Of a DNA stretch of 64,000 nucleotides, positions 35,433 through 47,775 are shown in pieces (the stretch's first letter is position 1; every line of letters starts with the position of its first letter). The DNA is taken from positions 62,001 to 126,000 of the forward strand of contig JAACJK010000172.1 in NCBI GenBank assembly GCA_013368325.1, in the 5' to 3' direction. This DNA is from Ephemerocybe angulata. Lineage: Eukaryota > Basidiomycota > Agaricomycetes > Agaricales > Psathyrellaceae. The translations under genes were made by a program, and so were the position numbers. The notes below the pieces were generated by a model that worked only from the letters and a program-made list of their open reading frames with translations, made no database searches and had not been told where the DNA came from.

Positions 35433-37292
35433 GGGGATCGTCGTTCGTTCATTTATTCACCATTTCTATATCTGTTTCCCTTCGCTTTGCAGCTACCATT
35501 GCTTTCGTATTGTTATTTCGCACCCTGGTTCCACTTCTATTTGTCACTGGTGTTCTTGGGGCCCCCGGTGGTGTTCCTTTCGCTCATGTGGGGACCAGTG
35601 GGCTTCATGTTACGTTCGTTTTTTATACCCCCGATTTCGGTTAATGATGATCCTGGCATAGCCGTACAATATCATCGTAGCATATACTTACATGCGATTC
35701 AGACTAATCAAACCTGTCTCAAAGTCATCACGATGACGCTTACGCCTGCAAGGACTTCGGTACGTCAGGGGGACCCGTACGCTGTCAGTGTTACTGCCAC
35801 TGGCAGGATCAGGTATGTCCATGTCCTGGCAACCTTCCTGGGACCTTGGTCATCCCCGATCTAATCTGATTGACGTCAAGTGCCTCATGCAGGAAACGAG
35901 ACTGCGGAGGAACTAGCTGTTAATGTGGGTAGAAGACCGACATTTTCTACCCTCCTTTTCAAGCCCGGTAGCTATTACGCTTAAAGGACAAAAGGTATTC
36001 ATACATTGAGTTGAAAGAGTTGACGTCAAAGGCGTTTTGGCTCCTGGGGTGAGAGATCGTGTAGAATTTGGGAAGGCTTCTACCCCACCGGCGGCCTCTA
36101 GTGTCAAAACGGATTTGGCAGCATCGGCGGAAACTGCTGAACCCAGGTCAATGGGATCTCCATGAAGGCCTTCGTTCTCATTAAGGAAAGTACTTGCCCG
36201 CATTAGAAGGTGTCCCCTTCGTGTCGCTAAAGCCGGGCAGTGTTTGTGTTGGAAGGGTCTTTGGGTAGCCCAAAACACTGCAAGCAGGTGCTGGGATATA
36301 TATGCAGGTTCTGTCCATCCTATACAGTACGAGAGTGCTTGTTTCTTGGCTGTGGAGTGAGTCGGAGTCTTCTGAAGTCCTCACTGCTTTGAGACGAGAG
36401 CCTAGGCGAGTGGAGAGATTTGATGACGAGTTCGGAGCACTGCATAGGAGGCATTCTAACCTTGTTAACAGATCTCTGGCCTCAATTGGAAGAGAGACAT
36501 ACATCATAGAATCATCATACGTTAGTTCTTCCAGAGATGCGCTTGCCGTGTTTTTTTCGCTGCGCCACCGACGGACCATAATAGGCGCCTGCCGGGTCAT
36601 ACGGCGTCTATGTCCTGGCGGCGGTGGAACTTTGAAACCGGGGGACATGTCGTCATATTGCCATATGCAGCGGACCATGCCTCAGGCTTTGGAAAGCCGC
36701 GATGATGATGTGCAAGATCAACGCTCTACTCTCTTGCCACACCCTTCCTATTCTATGATTGCCTTTACCTATGCTCAACTAGAAGTCGCTCCAAGACTAC
36801 TCTTTCCAGATCATCATTGTTGGGACTGACGGAAGTTGTAGCCAAAGCAATGTGGCCGCGCGCCGGACCAATCATGTCGAGGACTACTCCAAAGCCTACA
36901 TAGCCAACCTCGAGCTTCTCTCTCTGCTCGCTAATCATGCAAAGATTGGCAGTCCATGCAGGGATATACATTGGCGCAACTTCGTCGAGCTCCACACCGT
37001 CCTCCTCCCCGCAAATCCCTACAAGTGTGAAGACTCTCCCCTGGCGGATGACGTCATAATTCCAATATAGTTTGGGGGTATAGAAGGCTCGCGGTGGGTT
37101 ATGGCAAGGGCACCTCACAGCAACCAAAAGAACAAACCCGCAGCAACGTCAGTGTCCTCTTTAAACTCGCCGGGAGGACAAAGTTTGATCTCACGTCCGG
37201 ACCCCAGTTCTCACCGTGACTTGGTTATTAAACCTGAACGCACTGCCTACCACCGTCACGGTCCATTCTAATATATAGGACGAATCTCTGCT
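35433..37292. other. Gene-poor stretch, no supported gene
   Basis: About 1.86 kb. The longest ORFs (36302-36829 plus; 36181-36678 and 36765-37127 minus) overlap on opposite strands. They show neither domain motifs nor splice-supported continuity, so I do not annotate them. Spliceable fragments near 35730-35900 look protein-like only for a few residues. It could hold a decayed gene, a noncoding RNA or promoter sequence for the YTH gene. Confidence 0.45.
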
Positions 37293-40200
37293 ATGGTGGA
37301 ACCCAGAGATAACCAGTTCTCGAGGAGTACGACGAGTACTCCTCAAGCTATTCAACGAGCCAGCCTTGCGGATTCCGGCGGTGAGTTCTGGTAAGTCACG
37401 TGCTTGAGTTTCCCGAAATCGAAATTTCTTGGACCAACAAGGATCATCGCCTGGTCTCCGTTTGACGTTGTCCTCTTCCCTCATTTCTCTCCTCTTTGTC
37501 TCCTTTCTTAATGTTGACCCTCCTTTTTATGAAATAGATTCCTCTTTCTTCCCGGAGCCCGTTCCGTTTGGAATATTCTGGTATGTTTCCAGTAATTTCC
37601 TGATGCCTTGACGCGACCAACATTACTTACACCGATCCTAGATTTTTATGACATAGAGTTACACTGTGGATCTTTCTCTACCCAGTCAGGATACTTCGGT
37701 GGCACCTCCCCGACTACGCCAAGTTCTATGCCAGACGATGCACATAATCGGACCACTCCAGCGCGGGAATGGTCATGGTCGGACAACAGGCGGCGACAAC
37801 CATCGAACCCAACTACACCTGGTCGACCTCCCGGATTTCGTCCGCCAGGCGCGTCTTCCCCTCCTGGATATTACCATTCACCCTCGTTAAGCCAACATCC
37901 TGATGCCTTGCATCTGAGTGGTCCTCCATTCCAAGGGCCAGGTCACCATTATACCCCCACGCCTGCCTATCCTCAGAGTGGAGGCTTTTACGGTCAATAC
38001 ACGGTACCAAATCAGCCTTCCATGAATGTAGCGCAGCCGTTCTCTTATCCCCATGGATATCAACCATCTCCCACTTCGGATTCCAACTTGGCGCGACGCG
38101 ACGCTTTCCAGGCGATGGTTCAATCTCAACACACACCGTACACGTACCAGCAACGCACCGCCGAGGATGGGCCAAGTTCTAGCGCGATGGCACTCGCACC
38201 TGCTGGCTCTTCTTCCAGATTTTCATCTCACCCGTCTTCGCCAGTTGGCACACTTCCCCAGCCCTATTTGGGCTCTGGTCATTTCGCAGGGATGGCCTAT
38301 CCGTCGCCGATGGGAACACCGCAGTTCGCGTACACGCCCCACTTCCCCGCGACGCCTCCCATGTACCGGTCGTACGGGCCCATGGCGTACCCGCAACATG
38401 CTACCCCAGCCCCAGAGGAAGCTCAAGGCACATGGTTCTACTTGTCTCATGGTAGCGCTCCACCACCGCAGCAGTATCACTACGATGGAGGGCAATACCA
38501 GAATCCGTACGCCGCGCAATTTCCTCCGCCAGCCGTCGACCATGGCACGTTCCCAGCCCAACCTTCAAGTCGCTCTTTTCAACCTGCACCCTTCCCTACG
38601 CATCCAGGCACGTCGCAGAGCGCGCCCCCCACCTCAAGCAAGGCTGTCAGTACGGAAGCGAGTTCTCGACCTGCCAGTAGGCCGCCTTCATCGGCCGCGG
38701 GAAGTAAACCTGTCGCTCGCCGCGAGTGGCACCCGCGACCACCGCCCCACCGCTCCCCTTGGGTAATGTGGGTGGGGAATGTCCCCTCCGACGCTTCCCA
38801 AGACGAGCTCTGGGATTTCTTTTCCACCGATACGGATCCTGGATCGCACGAATCTGATTCGGGTGGAGCGGTCGTTTCCATTTTCCTGATTGCAAGGTCG
38901 AACTGTGCTTTCATCAACTACTCCAGTGAGGAAACCCTGCAGGAGGCTATTAAAAGCTTCCACGGCAAACGGCTGCGACCGAACGATCCCCAATGTCCGA
39001 TGCTGGTATGCAAGATTCGGCGCTCGACTGACGATCTGAAGTCGGGGGTTGGAGGGCAGCGCGGTACAGGGCTGCATATGCAATGGGTGAAAGAACAGCG
39101 AAAGCTCAGCCATGCGAGGACGGCGACAGAGTTTTCTGCATCGAGCGATGCCTCGACCTCTTCCCGCAGTGTGCCTGATCACACTATCGACGATATGGCA
39201 GCTGTCTCGATCTCGGCCCATTCTAGACCGCCACGACAACGGACGAATCAGTCAAGTAGCTCTGAATCGTACGCCTCTACAAGTTCAAGCTTTCTTGGAG
39301 AACATTTTCCGACCCGCTACTTCATTCTCAAGTCTTTGAGCGAGGTATGTTCCCTTCCGATTCTGACCGTGAGCTCAATTTTCTGACATCGGGATTTAGC
39401 GAGATCTGGAATTGAGCGTGGAAAGCGGGCTATGGGCTACGCAGAAGCACAATGAGCTGGTCCTTGACCGTGCCTACCGAACCTCGACCAATGTTTACCT
39501 TATCTTCAGCGTCAACAAGAGCGGCGAGTTCTACGGGTACGCGAAGTAAGTGTTTTTCCCAATTAATTCCGGACGACGCGTAATGCTCATGTGCTTCGTC
39601 CAGAATGACAGGCCCTATCCGACAGGGAGAAGGTAGCGTATCTTGGTCGTCCCGGTCACACACGTCACCCCAGGCAGCCCAGACGCTCCCTCCATCGCTT
39701 CAGCGCGCCAATCCGATCGATCCACGTCTGCTTTCTCAGTCTGATGGCCCGGTGTACGAGTCTCCCGAAGACTTCCAGCGCACTAAGACTCCAGGCTTCG
39801 CTGCTGCCCCTCCGACTGGTCCACAGCCTGCTGAGTTGGGCAAGCGTCGGCAGGAATTTGGGCACTACGCATCTGCGCCGGCAAAATTGGACGGGCCCGA
39901 AGACGACTCACCGGAACGCTCTCCTTCTCTCAAGTTCAGCCTAGACCATCTCGAGCGGCGCCAAAGGCAGGCCCGTCAGAAGGCTCCATTCCATCTTGAC
40001 CCAAAGGCGCCATTTCGAGCGATGCGAGGCAAGGGAGAAGCTGATGGGATCTTGGATGGAGAAGGTGGGGGTGGAGAGGGATCCCATTCGCATCTGGAGA
40101 CTGTTAAGGAAGGCGTGGCCAGCGACGATGGCCCGATGGAAGCTCCTCCAGCAAAGCCTTCCCCAACCTGGGGCGATTGCTTCAAGGTGGATTGGGTTGA

Positions 40201-40441
40201 ACTTCGGAAGGTGCCGTTTCATCGGACTCGGCACCTGCGGAACGCTTGGAATAAGGGAAGGGAGATTAAGGTTTCTCGAGACGGTACGGAGCTAGAATCA
40301 GGCGTTGGGAAGCGCTTGCTCGCGGAATGGGGGAACTGGTGGCCTCCGATGGTGCCTAGCGCATTTTCACTCCAAAACGCCAGCCATTTATTTTATACAC
40401 GGTTAATATTTGGACGGCATCTTCGCATTTTTGTTTTGTAA
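37293..40441 (+). CDS. RRM + YTH-domain m6A-reader protein
   Basis: Exons 37293-37380, 37657-39344, 39400-39545 and 39604-40441 give 919 residues in consistent phase. The first roughly 370 residues are Pro/Gln/Tyr/Ser-rich and disordered. An RRM follows (SPWVMWVGNVPSDASQDELW; NCAFINYSSEETLQEAI; MLVCKIRRS). Then comes a YTH domain: RYFILKSLSE, LWATQKHNELVLDRAYR, NVYLIFSVNKSGEFYGYAKM, and after an insertion of roughly 160-190 residues TWGDCFKVDWVELRKVPFHR and RHLRNAWNKGREIKVSRDG. The YTH family binds N6-methyladenosine in RNA through a Trp cage. LWATQ and TWGDCF supply candidate cage tryptophans. The 276-nt first intron is long for this genome, so the ATG at 37293 is less certain than the domain part. 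An alternative start is 37608. Confidence 0.87.
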
Positions 40442-41228
40442 GTGCTCTTTCAGCTCTATCGCTATGCCCTCTGCCCACTCACATCTGCCCTCCTGGCCCA
40501 CTTCTTCTTTTACAGATTTACGACGCACAAGCCCATCTTGTCATTCACGATACAAGACACCGTCATTCTTTTCAGTCCGAATATACAGACTATCTTATCA
40601 CGCACATGTCTCTCATACCATCTACACACGCTATATCTTCCAACATCTAGTATCTAATTCCCCCAACTGTAGCTTTAGGCGGCATTCTCTGGGTTTATCG
40701 TCACCGTCTGTACCTTGTATCACTATCATACACGCAATGTTTGTGTTCGGGGTTCTGCGGATTTGAATCTCGGCCTTCATGTGAAGGACGAGCGGACTTG
40801 TCTTTTCAAGAACAAGGAACTAGGTGTGAGAATGCAAGGTTTCGTGAAGGTGACAAGGGTCTCATGCTTTTCAACTTTTATGGCATGGAACAAACCCTAA
40901 GTCCTTAAGTAGATACGCGGCGGCGCTTCTAACTGCGCTATCCATGGAGTTGAAAATGTTCTCAGATACCCTACCATCTGGTGTGCACCCAGAATTATTT
41001 TTTCCCCTCTTTTCTCTACGGAAACGTTTGTCGGCGCTTTTCGAAACTTTTGCGAGTCGACGAGGAAGGTCCAAGCCCAGGGCTGAGTCCCCGCAATGAT
41101 TGGCCGATCACTTTTGATCCCTGCGGAGCAAATGTCCATGCTTGTCCATGTCCGTGTTCCGTTCGGATTGGACGCGTGGCTGCCGGGCCGCCGGCCTCGC
41201 TTTCACCGTGAGCTCTGTCAGCCAAGTG
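40442..41228. other. Intergenic
   Basis: 787 bp between two plus-strand genes. Pyrimidine-rich in the first part (3'UTR of the YTH gene) and unremarkable after. No gene supported. Confidence 0.4.
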
Positions 41229-42826
41229 ATGGAGAGGCAGGCGCCCATGATGCAGAGGTTGACCACCGCCATGACTCTGTTCGACCTTCCTTCTGAGCTA
41301 CACGAGCAGATATTGGTGCTATGCGACCCCATAGATGTCGCCAATGCGTCCCAGACTTGCCAGCATCTGCACAAACTCATCTACGGGTCGACAGATGATG
41401 CTATCTGGCGCGGTCTCTATCTTGCTCAACCTGTAGACGATCCAAGGAAATGCGTTGCGCCAAATGGGGGTCCACGACCACCTATCCAATGGAAACAGGA
41501 ACTCCAGCATCTTACAAGAGCACAATCGCTGATCAATTCGCATTCCATTGGGCGACCTGGCGAAATAGGGACGATACTGCAGACTTTGCTCAATCTCGCG
41601 ACCTATGTGCCCCCTCTTTCCGACAAGGCATTCCCTTCAAGTTTATCAAAGACCCTTGTCTGGCTTCCCGTCAAGCTACGACATGGATGGCTCGACCTTG
41701 TCGAACAGCAATCACTGGCCACGCACGAACGGCAGATGGTCGCTAGGTTCCACACCTACTTCGGTCTCACCCAGAATGACCTCAAGAAGGAAACCCTGGT
41801 TCTGTCGAGGGCATTTGTGTATAACATGCGCAACTACTCTTATGGAAACGAGTTTGGGCCGTTCATGGAGGATGGGAGAGTGAATTGGGCGCACGTCAGG
41901 GCGATCCACCACATCGTGTCGATGCAGGTTATCCAAGCCAACGAGGCACACGAGACGGACCCGGAGAAGTATGAGTACGCAGTGTACCCGATGAGCCTTC
42001 CATTTATTCAAGTTACTGCTTTGGAGCCTTCCGAAGAGCTGGTCAGTAATGACTGGGCAGGCGTCACGGGAGATTGGATAGTATCGTTCTGCTTTTGTGA
42101 CCACAGGGAGTTACTAGGTGCGTGTATTGTGTAGCAGCTGGCGAATCAAATGACGTAGGTCTGACATCCTCCGTTAGTTTTCAATGACGAAGTCGTGAAT
42201 AATTCCCTCTCCGTTTTGAAGGGGGTTGCCGTTTAACATCATTCGCGTTTAGGTATCACCAGGAATTCCAGAAGATACATCTATATTCCAATCCAATGAC
42301 TTCCAAGAAATCTTCCGGGCGATGACGGTTGAAATGAGGGTTTTGAGGACAGAGGAGGATCCCGACCACCCTGACAAGCCCATTATTTTCTTCGCTGGGG
42401 TTATGAAGGACTTTAACAATTCAGTCATGAACGGGAAAATACGCATGGGATCGGACGGATTTGTTCGATGGCGTTTTGTGAGCATCCTGACGCTCTACAT
42501 AGTATTGAGCTAATCAATGGTCACCAGGTCTCGGGAGAGCAGAGTAACGCAATATGGAGGTCAGTGCGCTGTGATGGATTTATTTGACTTGTTGTATTGA
42601 ACCACTCCCACAGCTCCGAGGGAGTACAAATTGGTGGACTGCGTTCGTCGTTTGGGGTGCTGGGCTCGTGGACGACAGTATTCCATGATCCAGATGATCC
42701 AGTCGGTATGCATGACATCTATTCTGGGTAATCTGGGGTTGACACTGACCCCGCTTCTCAGGACCATTCTGGCTCCGGAAGGTGGAGAAATCGAGCACGG
42801 TGATTGTCTCTGTCGTGACTGCCTAG
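41229..42826 (+). CDS. F-box protein of the Agaricomycete Trp-rich family
   Basis: F-box at the N-terminus: TLFDLPSELHEQILVLCDPI, ANASQTCQHLHKLIYG, IWRGLYLAQ. The body carries NYSYGNEFGPFMEDGRVNW, NDWAGVTGDWIVSFCFCDHR and the tail VSGEQSNAIW, SEGVQIGGLRSSFGVLGSW, DDPVGPFWLRKVE, a C-terminal half common in Agaricomycete F-box proteins. It ends VVTA. Exon 1 is 41229-42117, then a 17-nt exon (42178-42194), then the exon from 42253 and three short exons. Start chosen at MERQAP. ATGs at 41142, 41247 and 41271 are alternatives, all upstream of the F-box. Predicted SCF substrate adaptor; the ligand of the C-terminal half is unknown. Confidence 0.8.
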
Positions 42827-43020
42827 CTCAAGATGCAGCCATTCGTATATAGTCGTTCTAAACTCGCTAGATCTGTTGTAGATGGTAATTAACTGGTGGG
42901 TGGGTCCGTGATTGGATCAGAAGCAATGATAGCTTATATCGAGCGTGAGAATCCATATCGCGAGGGCATCCCCGCACATATAAGCTAGCGACTGCCTTCG
43001 TCTCTTTGCAACCATCCACC

Positions 43021-46000
43021 ATGTCAGACCAACCAGAGGCCCCGCCCAAGAAGATCGGCTCTCTGCGCGATAGAATCGCTGCGTTTGAGAAGGCTGGTGC
43101 AGGCAGCGCAGCGCCAGCAGCAGCACCAGCTCCTAGGCCCAAGCCTGCCGGATTCGCTAGCTGGAAACCCAGACCGCCGTCACCCTCATCGCCTGCTACT
43201 GCGGAACCGACGCAAGAGTCCTCATCGAAGGCATCGGCGGGGTTATCTGCCTCAGACGCCAAGGAGAGCATCGTTCGAGGTGGGAGCCTCAAGGACCGCA
43301 TGGCAGCTTTGCAGGGCAAAGGCGCGTTCGGAGCCCCACCCCCAGTCGCCCCTAAGCCTGCACTCGAGAAGCCGAAGTGGAAACCACCCCCAGTTGTTGC
43401 GGCGCCTGAGGACGATGATGACGCGGAGCCCCGCCAGCAACCTAACTTGGGCGATATCATCAAGTCGCCACCTACAGCCAAATCACCCGAACCAGGAGAG
43501 GAGAAGGAGGCGGTGGAGGGAGAAGGTGCAGCTCCAGCTGAGACTGAAGGCGAGGAGGGCGCTGTGGACCCTGAAGAGGAGGAGAGACAGCGTCGAGCTG
43601 CGATCGCAGCTCGTATGGCGCGTCTTGGTGGTGCGCGTGTGGGCATGGCCCCCGTGTTTGGCAAGCGCCCCCCGCCGCCCCCTAAGAAGCGGTCTTCCGT
43701 CAGCGAAGACGTGGCCGCAGCCGATGTGTCCAAGGACAGCGTAACATCACCCAAGGTACAATCGACAGAACCAGAAGCCCGTAAGTCCATTGATAAATCG
43801 GATAGTAAGTTGATCTAACTGGGCCTTAGTTGTGGCGTCTCCACCTTCAGCGTCTATTGATGAGAACTTGCAACGTCCTGGTTAGTACCTACAATCCCTG
43901 GATACGTCATTCAAAGTACTGATTATAGATTTTTCAGAATCGACCAGGCGGCTGTCCGAGGCAGGGTCCCTCGCCTCCATTGATTCAACGGAGTCCCAAG
44001 CGTCGCGCACCCCACCGGTTTCGATGCCAGTTCCGGCTGCTCCCCGTCGCGCAGCGCCACCACGAAAGAAGCCTGCCAAGCCCACAGCCCCTCCCCCTCC
44101 AGTCCCCGAGGCCGAAGTTGAAGACGCTGACGCAGCGGCACCTACCACTGCTGAAGAGTTACCTTCTGAGCCTGCTCCTAATGACAAAGCTGATGTAGCG
44201 CCTCCTACTGAAGCCTTAGTCACACCTCTTCCACCAACACCTGCCGCAGAAGTCGTTGAGGCGACTCTCGAGGATGAGGAAGAGTCCAGTGGCTTGTCAC
44301 CTGATTCGGACCCCGTTAAGGACGAACCAGCTTCACTCGAAACACCGGTCGGCCCACGAGCACACTCTCCGGAGGAAGTGCTCCAGGAAGGCGAAACTAA
44401 GAATGACGACCCTGAGCCAGAGATTGACGAGGACACCCGCCGTCGACAAGTCGCTGAACGCATCGCGAAGATGGGCGGAATCAACCCCTTTGCTGTCCCT
44501 GTTCCCTCACCCCGACAATCGTCCAAGGTCTCAGAGGAAGCGACACCGTCTGTTCCCGTGGAAGAACCTGTCGAGTCGCCCTCCCTTCAGCCAACCAATT
44601 CAAAAGACCCAGAAACTCCGTTGGCTGAAGTCAAGCAACCTCCCGAGGCAGCACACCATGCATCCGACGCAGATGTTACCGCTTCACAATGGCCCGATGA
44701 AGATTCCCAAGACTCTTCCGCAGACAAAGGCTCTATTGAGGAGGAAGAAGAACCTCTCGCTGCTGCTACCCCTTTGAAGCAGGAGATTACAACTTCCCAT
44801 CCGGTTTCTGACTCTAACGTTCCCCAGAAGGAAGCTGAAATCAAGGAATCCGAGGAGAATGATGGTAAATATTGAGATCCTCTGCTGTACATTAGACATA
44901 CGTATTGATAAACTTTCTTATGAATTCAGATGACAGCGAATATAGCGACGATGAGGATGGCTCTCAGCTCAATAACCAAGCCTCTGTCGACTTGAGGTTT
45001 GACAATCCCGTCTCTCCGTTAGCTGTGACTGACGCATTTTATCAGAGCTGACGACAGCCATTCATCCCGTCCAGAGAGTCAGGCATATGAAGCCCCTCCT
45101 CCACCACCTCCCCGAGTTCATCATTCTCCGGAAGTGCCTCATCGTGGTGTGCCACCACCTCCTCCAGAGACCGCAGAGGAAGAGGAAGAAGAGGATTACG
45201 AAGACGAAGATAATGATGAGATGTCTCGTTCTCAGATCTTAGTTCCACCTCCTGGGCACTCACATACCCACACCGCCCCCGATGAGGTGGAGGAGTCTGA
45301 GAAGGAAGCTCAGGAACCAGCTGACCCTCAGGCAGAGGGATCGCAAGGTAGCCTTTCCGAATACGAAGATGAGAATGAGCCACCCGCCGTCCTCTCTCCC
45401 CTTGTATCGCCCCGAGCACCGTCTTTCCCGCCAGCCCCACCCACAAGGCCGAGCCAACCTCCCCCAGTAACCCGATCGCTTCCACCACCACCCAGCCATA
45501 GCCCCCCTGCCAGCCAGGGGTCTTTGAAGGTTCCCAGAACCGCCGAAATACTGGATGAAGATGAAGGAGGTAAAATAGCCATCAATCATCCTGTTGAGAG
45601 CCCACCTGACTTGTCTCGCTGCATAGATCCCATCGACCCGTCCTTCCACACTCCCAGTCGGAGAGCTTCCGCAATCCTTCCAGCTACAACTCCCCCCGTT
45701 CTTGGCACTCCCTCCAGCGAGATTCCCCCTCCTCAAGAACCTTCCGAACCTCAGGAGGATTCCGAGGCACTGAGAAGGCGAACCATTGCAGAAAGAATGG
45801 CCAAGTTGGGTGGCATCAAGTTCGGTGCTGCGCCACCTGTGCCCAGCTATCGAAACAAGCAGCCCGCCCCATCTCAGGAAACCCAAGAGGAAAGCGAAAA
45901 CGCAGGTCAAGCGCCATTAGAAGAGCCTAAGGAGGCGAACGAAGAAGATGAGGAGCGAGCTCGTAAAGAGCGTATCGCAGCAAAGTTGGCAAACATGGGT

Positions 46001-47415
46001 GGAATGAGAATTGGGATGATGCCAACTGCCTTCCCGCCTCGCAAGTCGCAAGCACTGACTGAGCAGGCGCCGACATCTCCTCCTCCACCACCCCCACCGG
46101 CTCGTGCTCGCCCCCCTCCGCCCCCTCAGACTCAAGAGACTGAATCAGAGCATGAAGGGTCGACTGCTTCTGAGGACCTCGTCAAGGTAGAGGCAGAGGA
46201 GAGCGATCTTGAAGAGGTGCGCCACGATGAAGTTGAGGAAGCTGCGCCTCCTCCTCCTCCATCGCGAGCGGCACGGCCCGCGCGTAGGGAGTCTGCAGAT
46301 CTTGCTTCCTCCCCACCAATTCCATCATCGCCGCCCAGGCGACCTCCAGTTCCAACTGGACTGCCTGTCCGACGACCGAGCACACAGACTGTTTCATCTC
46401 AGCGACGTACTTCTGGTGATTCTGCGGTTAGCCCACCCCCCGCCCAGCGAAAGCCCTCCATGCCGAAGCAACAGCCTTCGGAATACGTGATGGTTGAAGA
46501 ACCTCAGGATATTGGTGGACAGGATGATGAAGCTCCCCCTCCCCTTCCTCCACCTCGGCTCGTCCCGAAGCGTACCTCGGTGAGCGCGTCGGCCAAATCA
46601 CAGCCCTTGGAGGCTCAGGACAGCCTTTCTTCCCATTGGGAGCTCCCCAATATCCCCACTTCGAGCCTTGAATTCGGTAGTGAGGACCTTTCGATGTCGT
46701 GGACTGAGGCTGAGGCACCACAGGAAGACAACCAGATTACTCCTTCTGTCTCCTCTCTGCATCGTGTGCAGAGCCCACCGCATCCGCCCGCCGTGCAGCC
46801 TGCCAGATCTGCTAACGATGTCGATCTCTCCTCCGACGATTTGATCTCGCTTTGGGGACGTGTCGGGGTGCAGGTGTGCGAGGCTGCCACAAACTTATTC
46901 GAGCGTTCTAAGAAGGGCCTCATTGGGGATGGAACCTACCCTGGTTTCATCCGAGCTGTGATTCGGGAGGTGCCCAACGCTGTGCTCACAGATGACCTGG
47001 GATACGTGATCTACAAGCAACAGGGCGGTTCGGTGCAGAAGAGAGCCAGCGATATCATGCCAGGTGATCTTGTTGCGCTCCACGACGCCAAATTCAAGGG
47101 CCACAAAGGCCTTCAAGCATATCACCAGAACGTTGGAGCTGACGAACCGGTTCTTGGGGTGGTTAGTGAGTTTGAACCTAAGAAGTCGAAGATCAGGTTG
47201 TTCCAGGCAAACCAGCATGTCGGGCAGCAGGTGCGATTTCATTTTCGGGTTGACCTTTTCTGTAACGTGCTGATGGGACCTATTAGACTGTCGAATCTGT
47301 TAGCTACCGTCTGGAGGATCTGAAGAGCGGCAGCATCATAGTATGTTCGCCTTGTTTCTCCAACCGAAGTTCTTACTGACGCAATTTGCAGGTCTACAGG
47401 GTCGTGGAAGCATGA
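43021..47415 (+). CDS. BBC1/MTI1-like actin-patch scaffold
   Basis: Long low-complexity protein of about 1,350 residues, starting MSDQPEAPPKKIGSLRDRIA. Polyproline, Glu and Ser/Pro stretches fill most of it (ideal SH3 ligands). The C-terminal domain (SLWGRVGVQVCEAATNLFE, GDGTYPGFIRAVIREVPNAV, YVIYKQQGGSVQKRASDIMP, HDAKFKGHKGLQAYHQNVGA) matches the cysteine-proteinase-fold domain of yeast Bbc1/Aim3. It ends YRVVEA. Short motifs recur: GSLRDRIAAF and GSLKDRMAAL near the N-terminus, and four copies of a (R)xxIAxRMAKLGG type (near 43590, 44440, 45780, 45970). No N-terminal SH3 is visible, unlike yeast Bbc1. Bbc1 works at endocytic actin patches with type I myosin and Las17. Exons 1-4 are 43021-43780, 43830-43880, 43929-44864 and 44930-44996. 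Confidence 0.82.
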
Positions 47416-47775
47416 TGGGACTTGTGTTTATAAGAGAAAGGAAAGCATTTGCGACGACAATTCACGACTCGGATACGCTTAAGATAATTTATTTAAACTC
47501 GACAATACAAACTAGCACATACTACTACGGTAAAGCAGTGGTCCCAGGACTGTGTAACCCGTTGTAAGCCCGGAAAGAAAGACCCATGTTGCCCGTCGAA
47601 AAGCCCGCGTCGCCAAAGAAAGAGACCCAAGTTCAGATTATGCGGAAAAAGCCAAGAAGATCGAACGGAACTGCTCAACGAGGGGGTTGGCACGTTAGTC
47701 CTATCATCTAGATGATAAGGCGAAAAAGATCACCGTTCACTCACTATTGTCACAAAAGAATCAACATAGAGGGGT
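47416..47775. other. Intergenic between convergent genes
   Basis: About 360 bp between the BBC1-like stop and the uncertain 3' end of the next minus-strand gene. AT-rich (TTTAAACTCGACAAT). No coding sequence supported except a possible last exon of the minus gene. Confidence 0.35.

Noticed and set aside
36181..36829. Long overlapping ORFs on both strands
   Set aside because: Opposite-strand overlap, no motifs and no splice continuity; probably stop-poor noncoding DNA.
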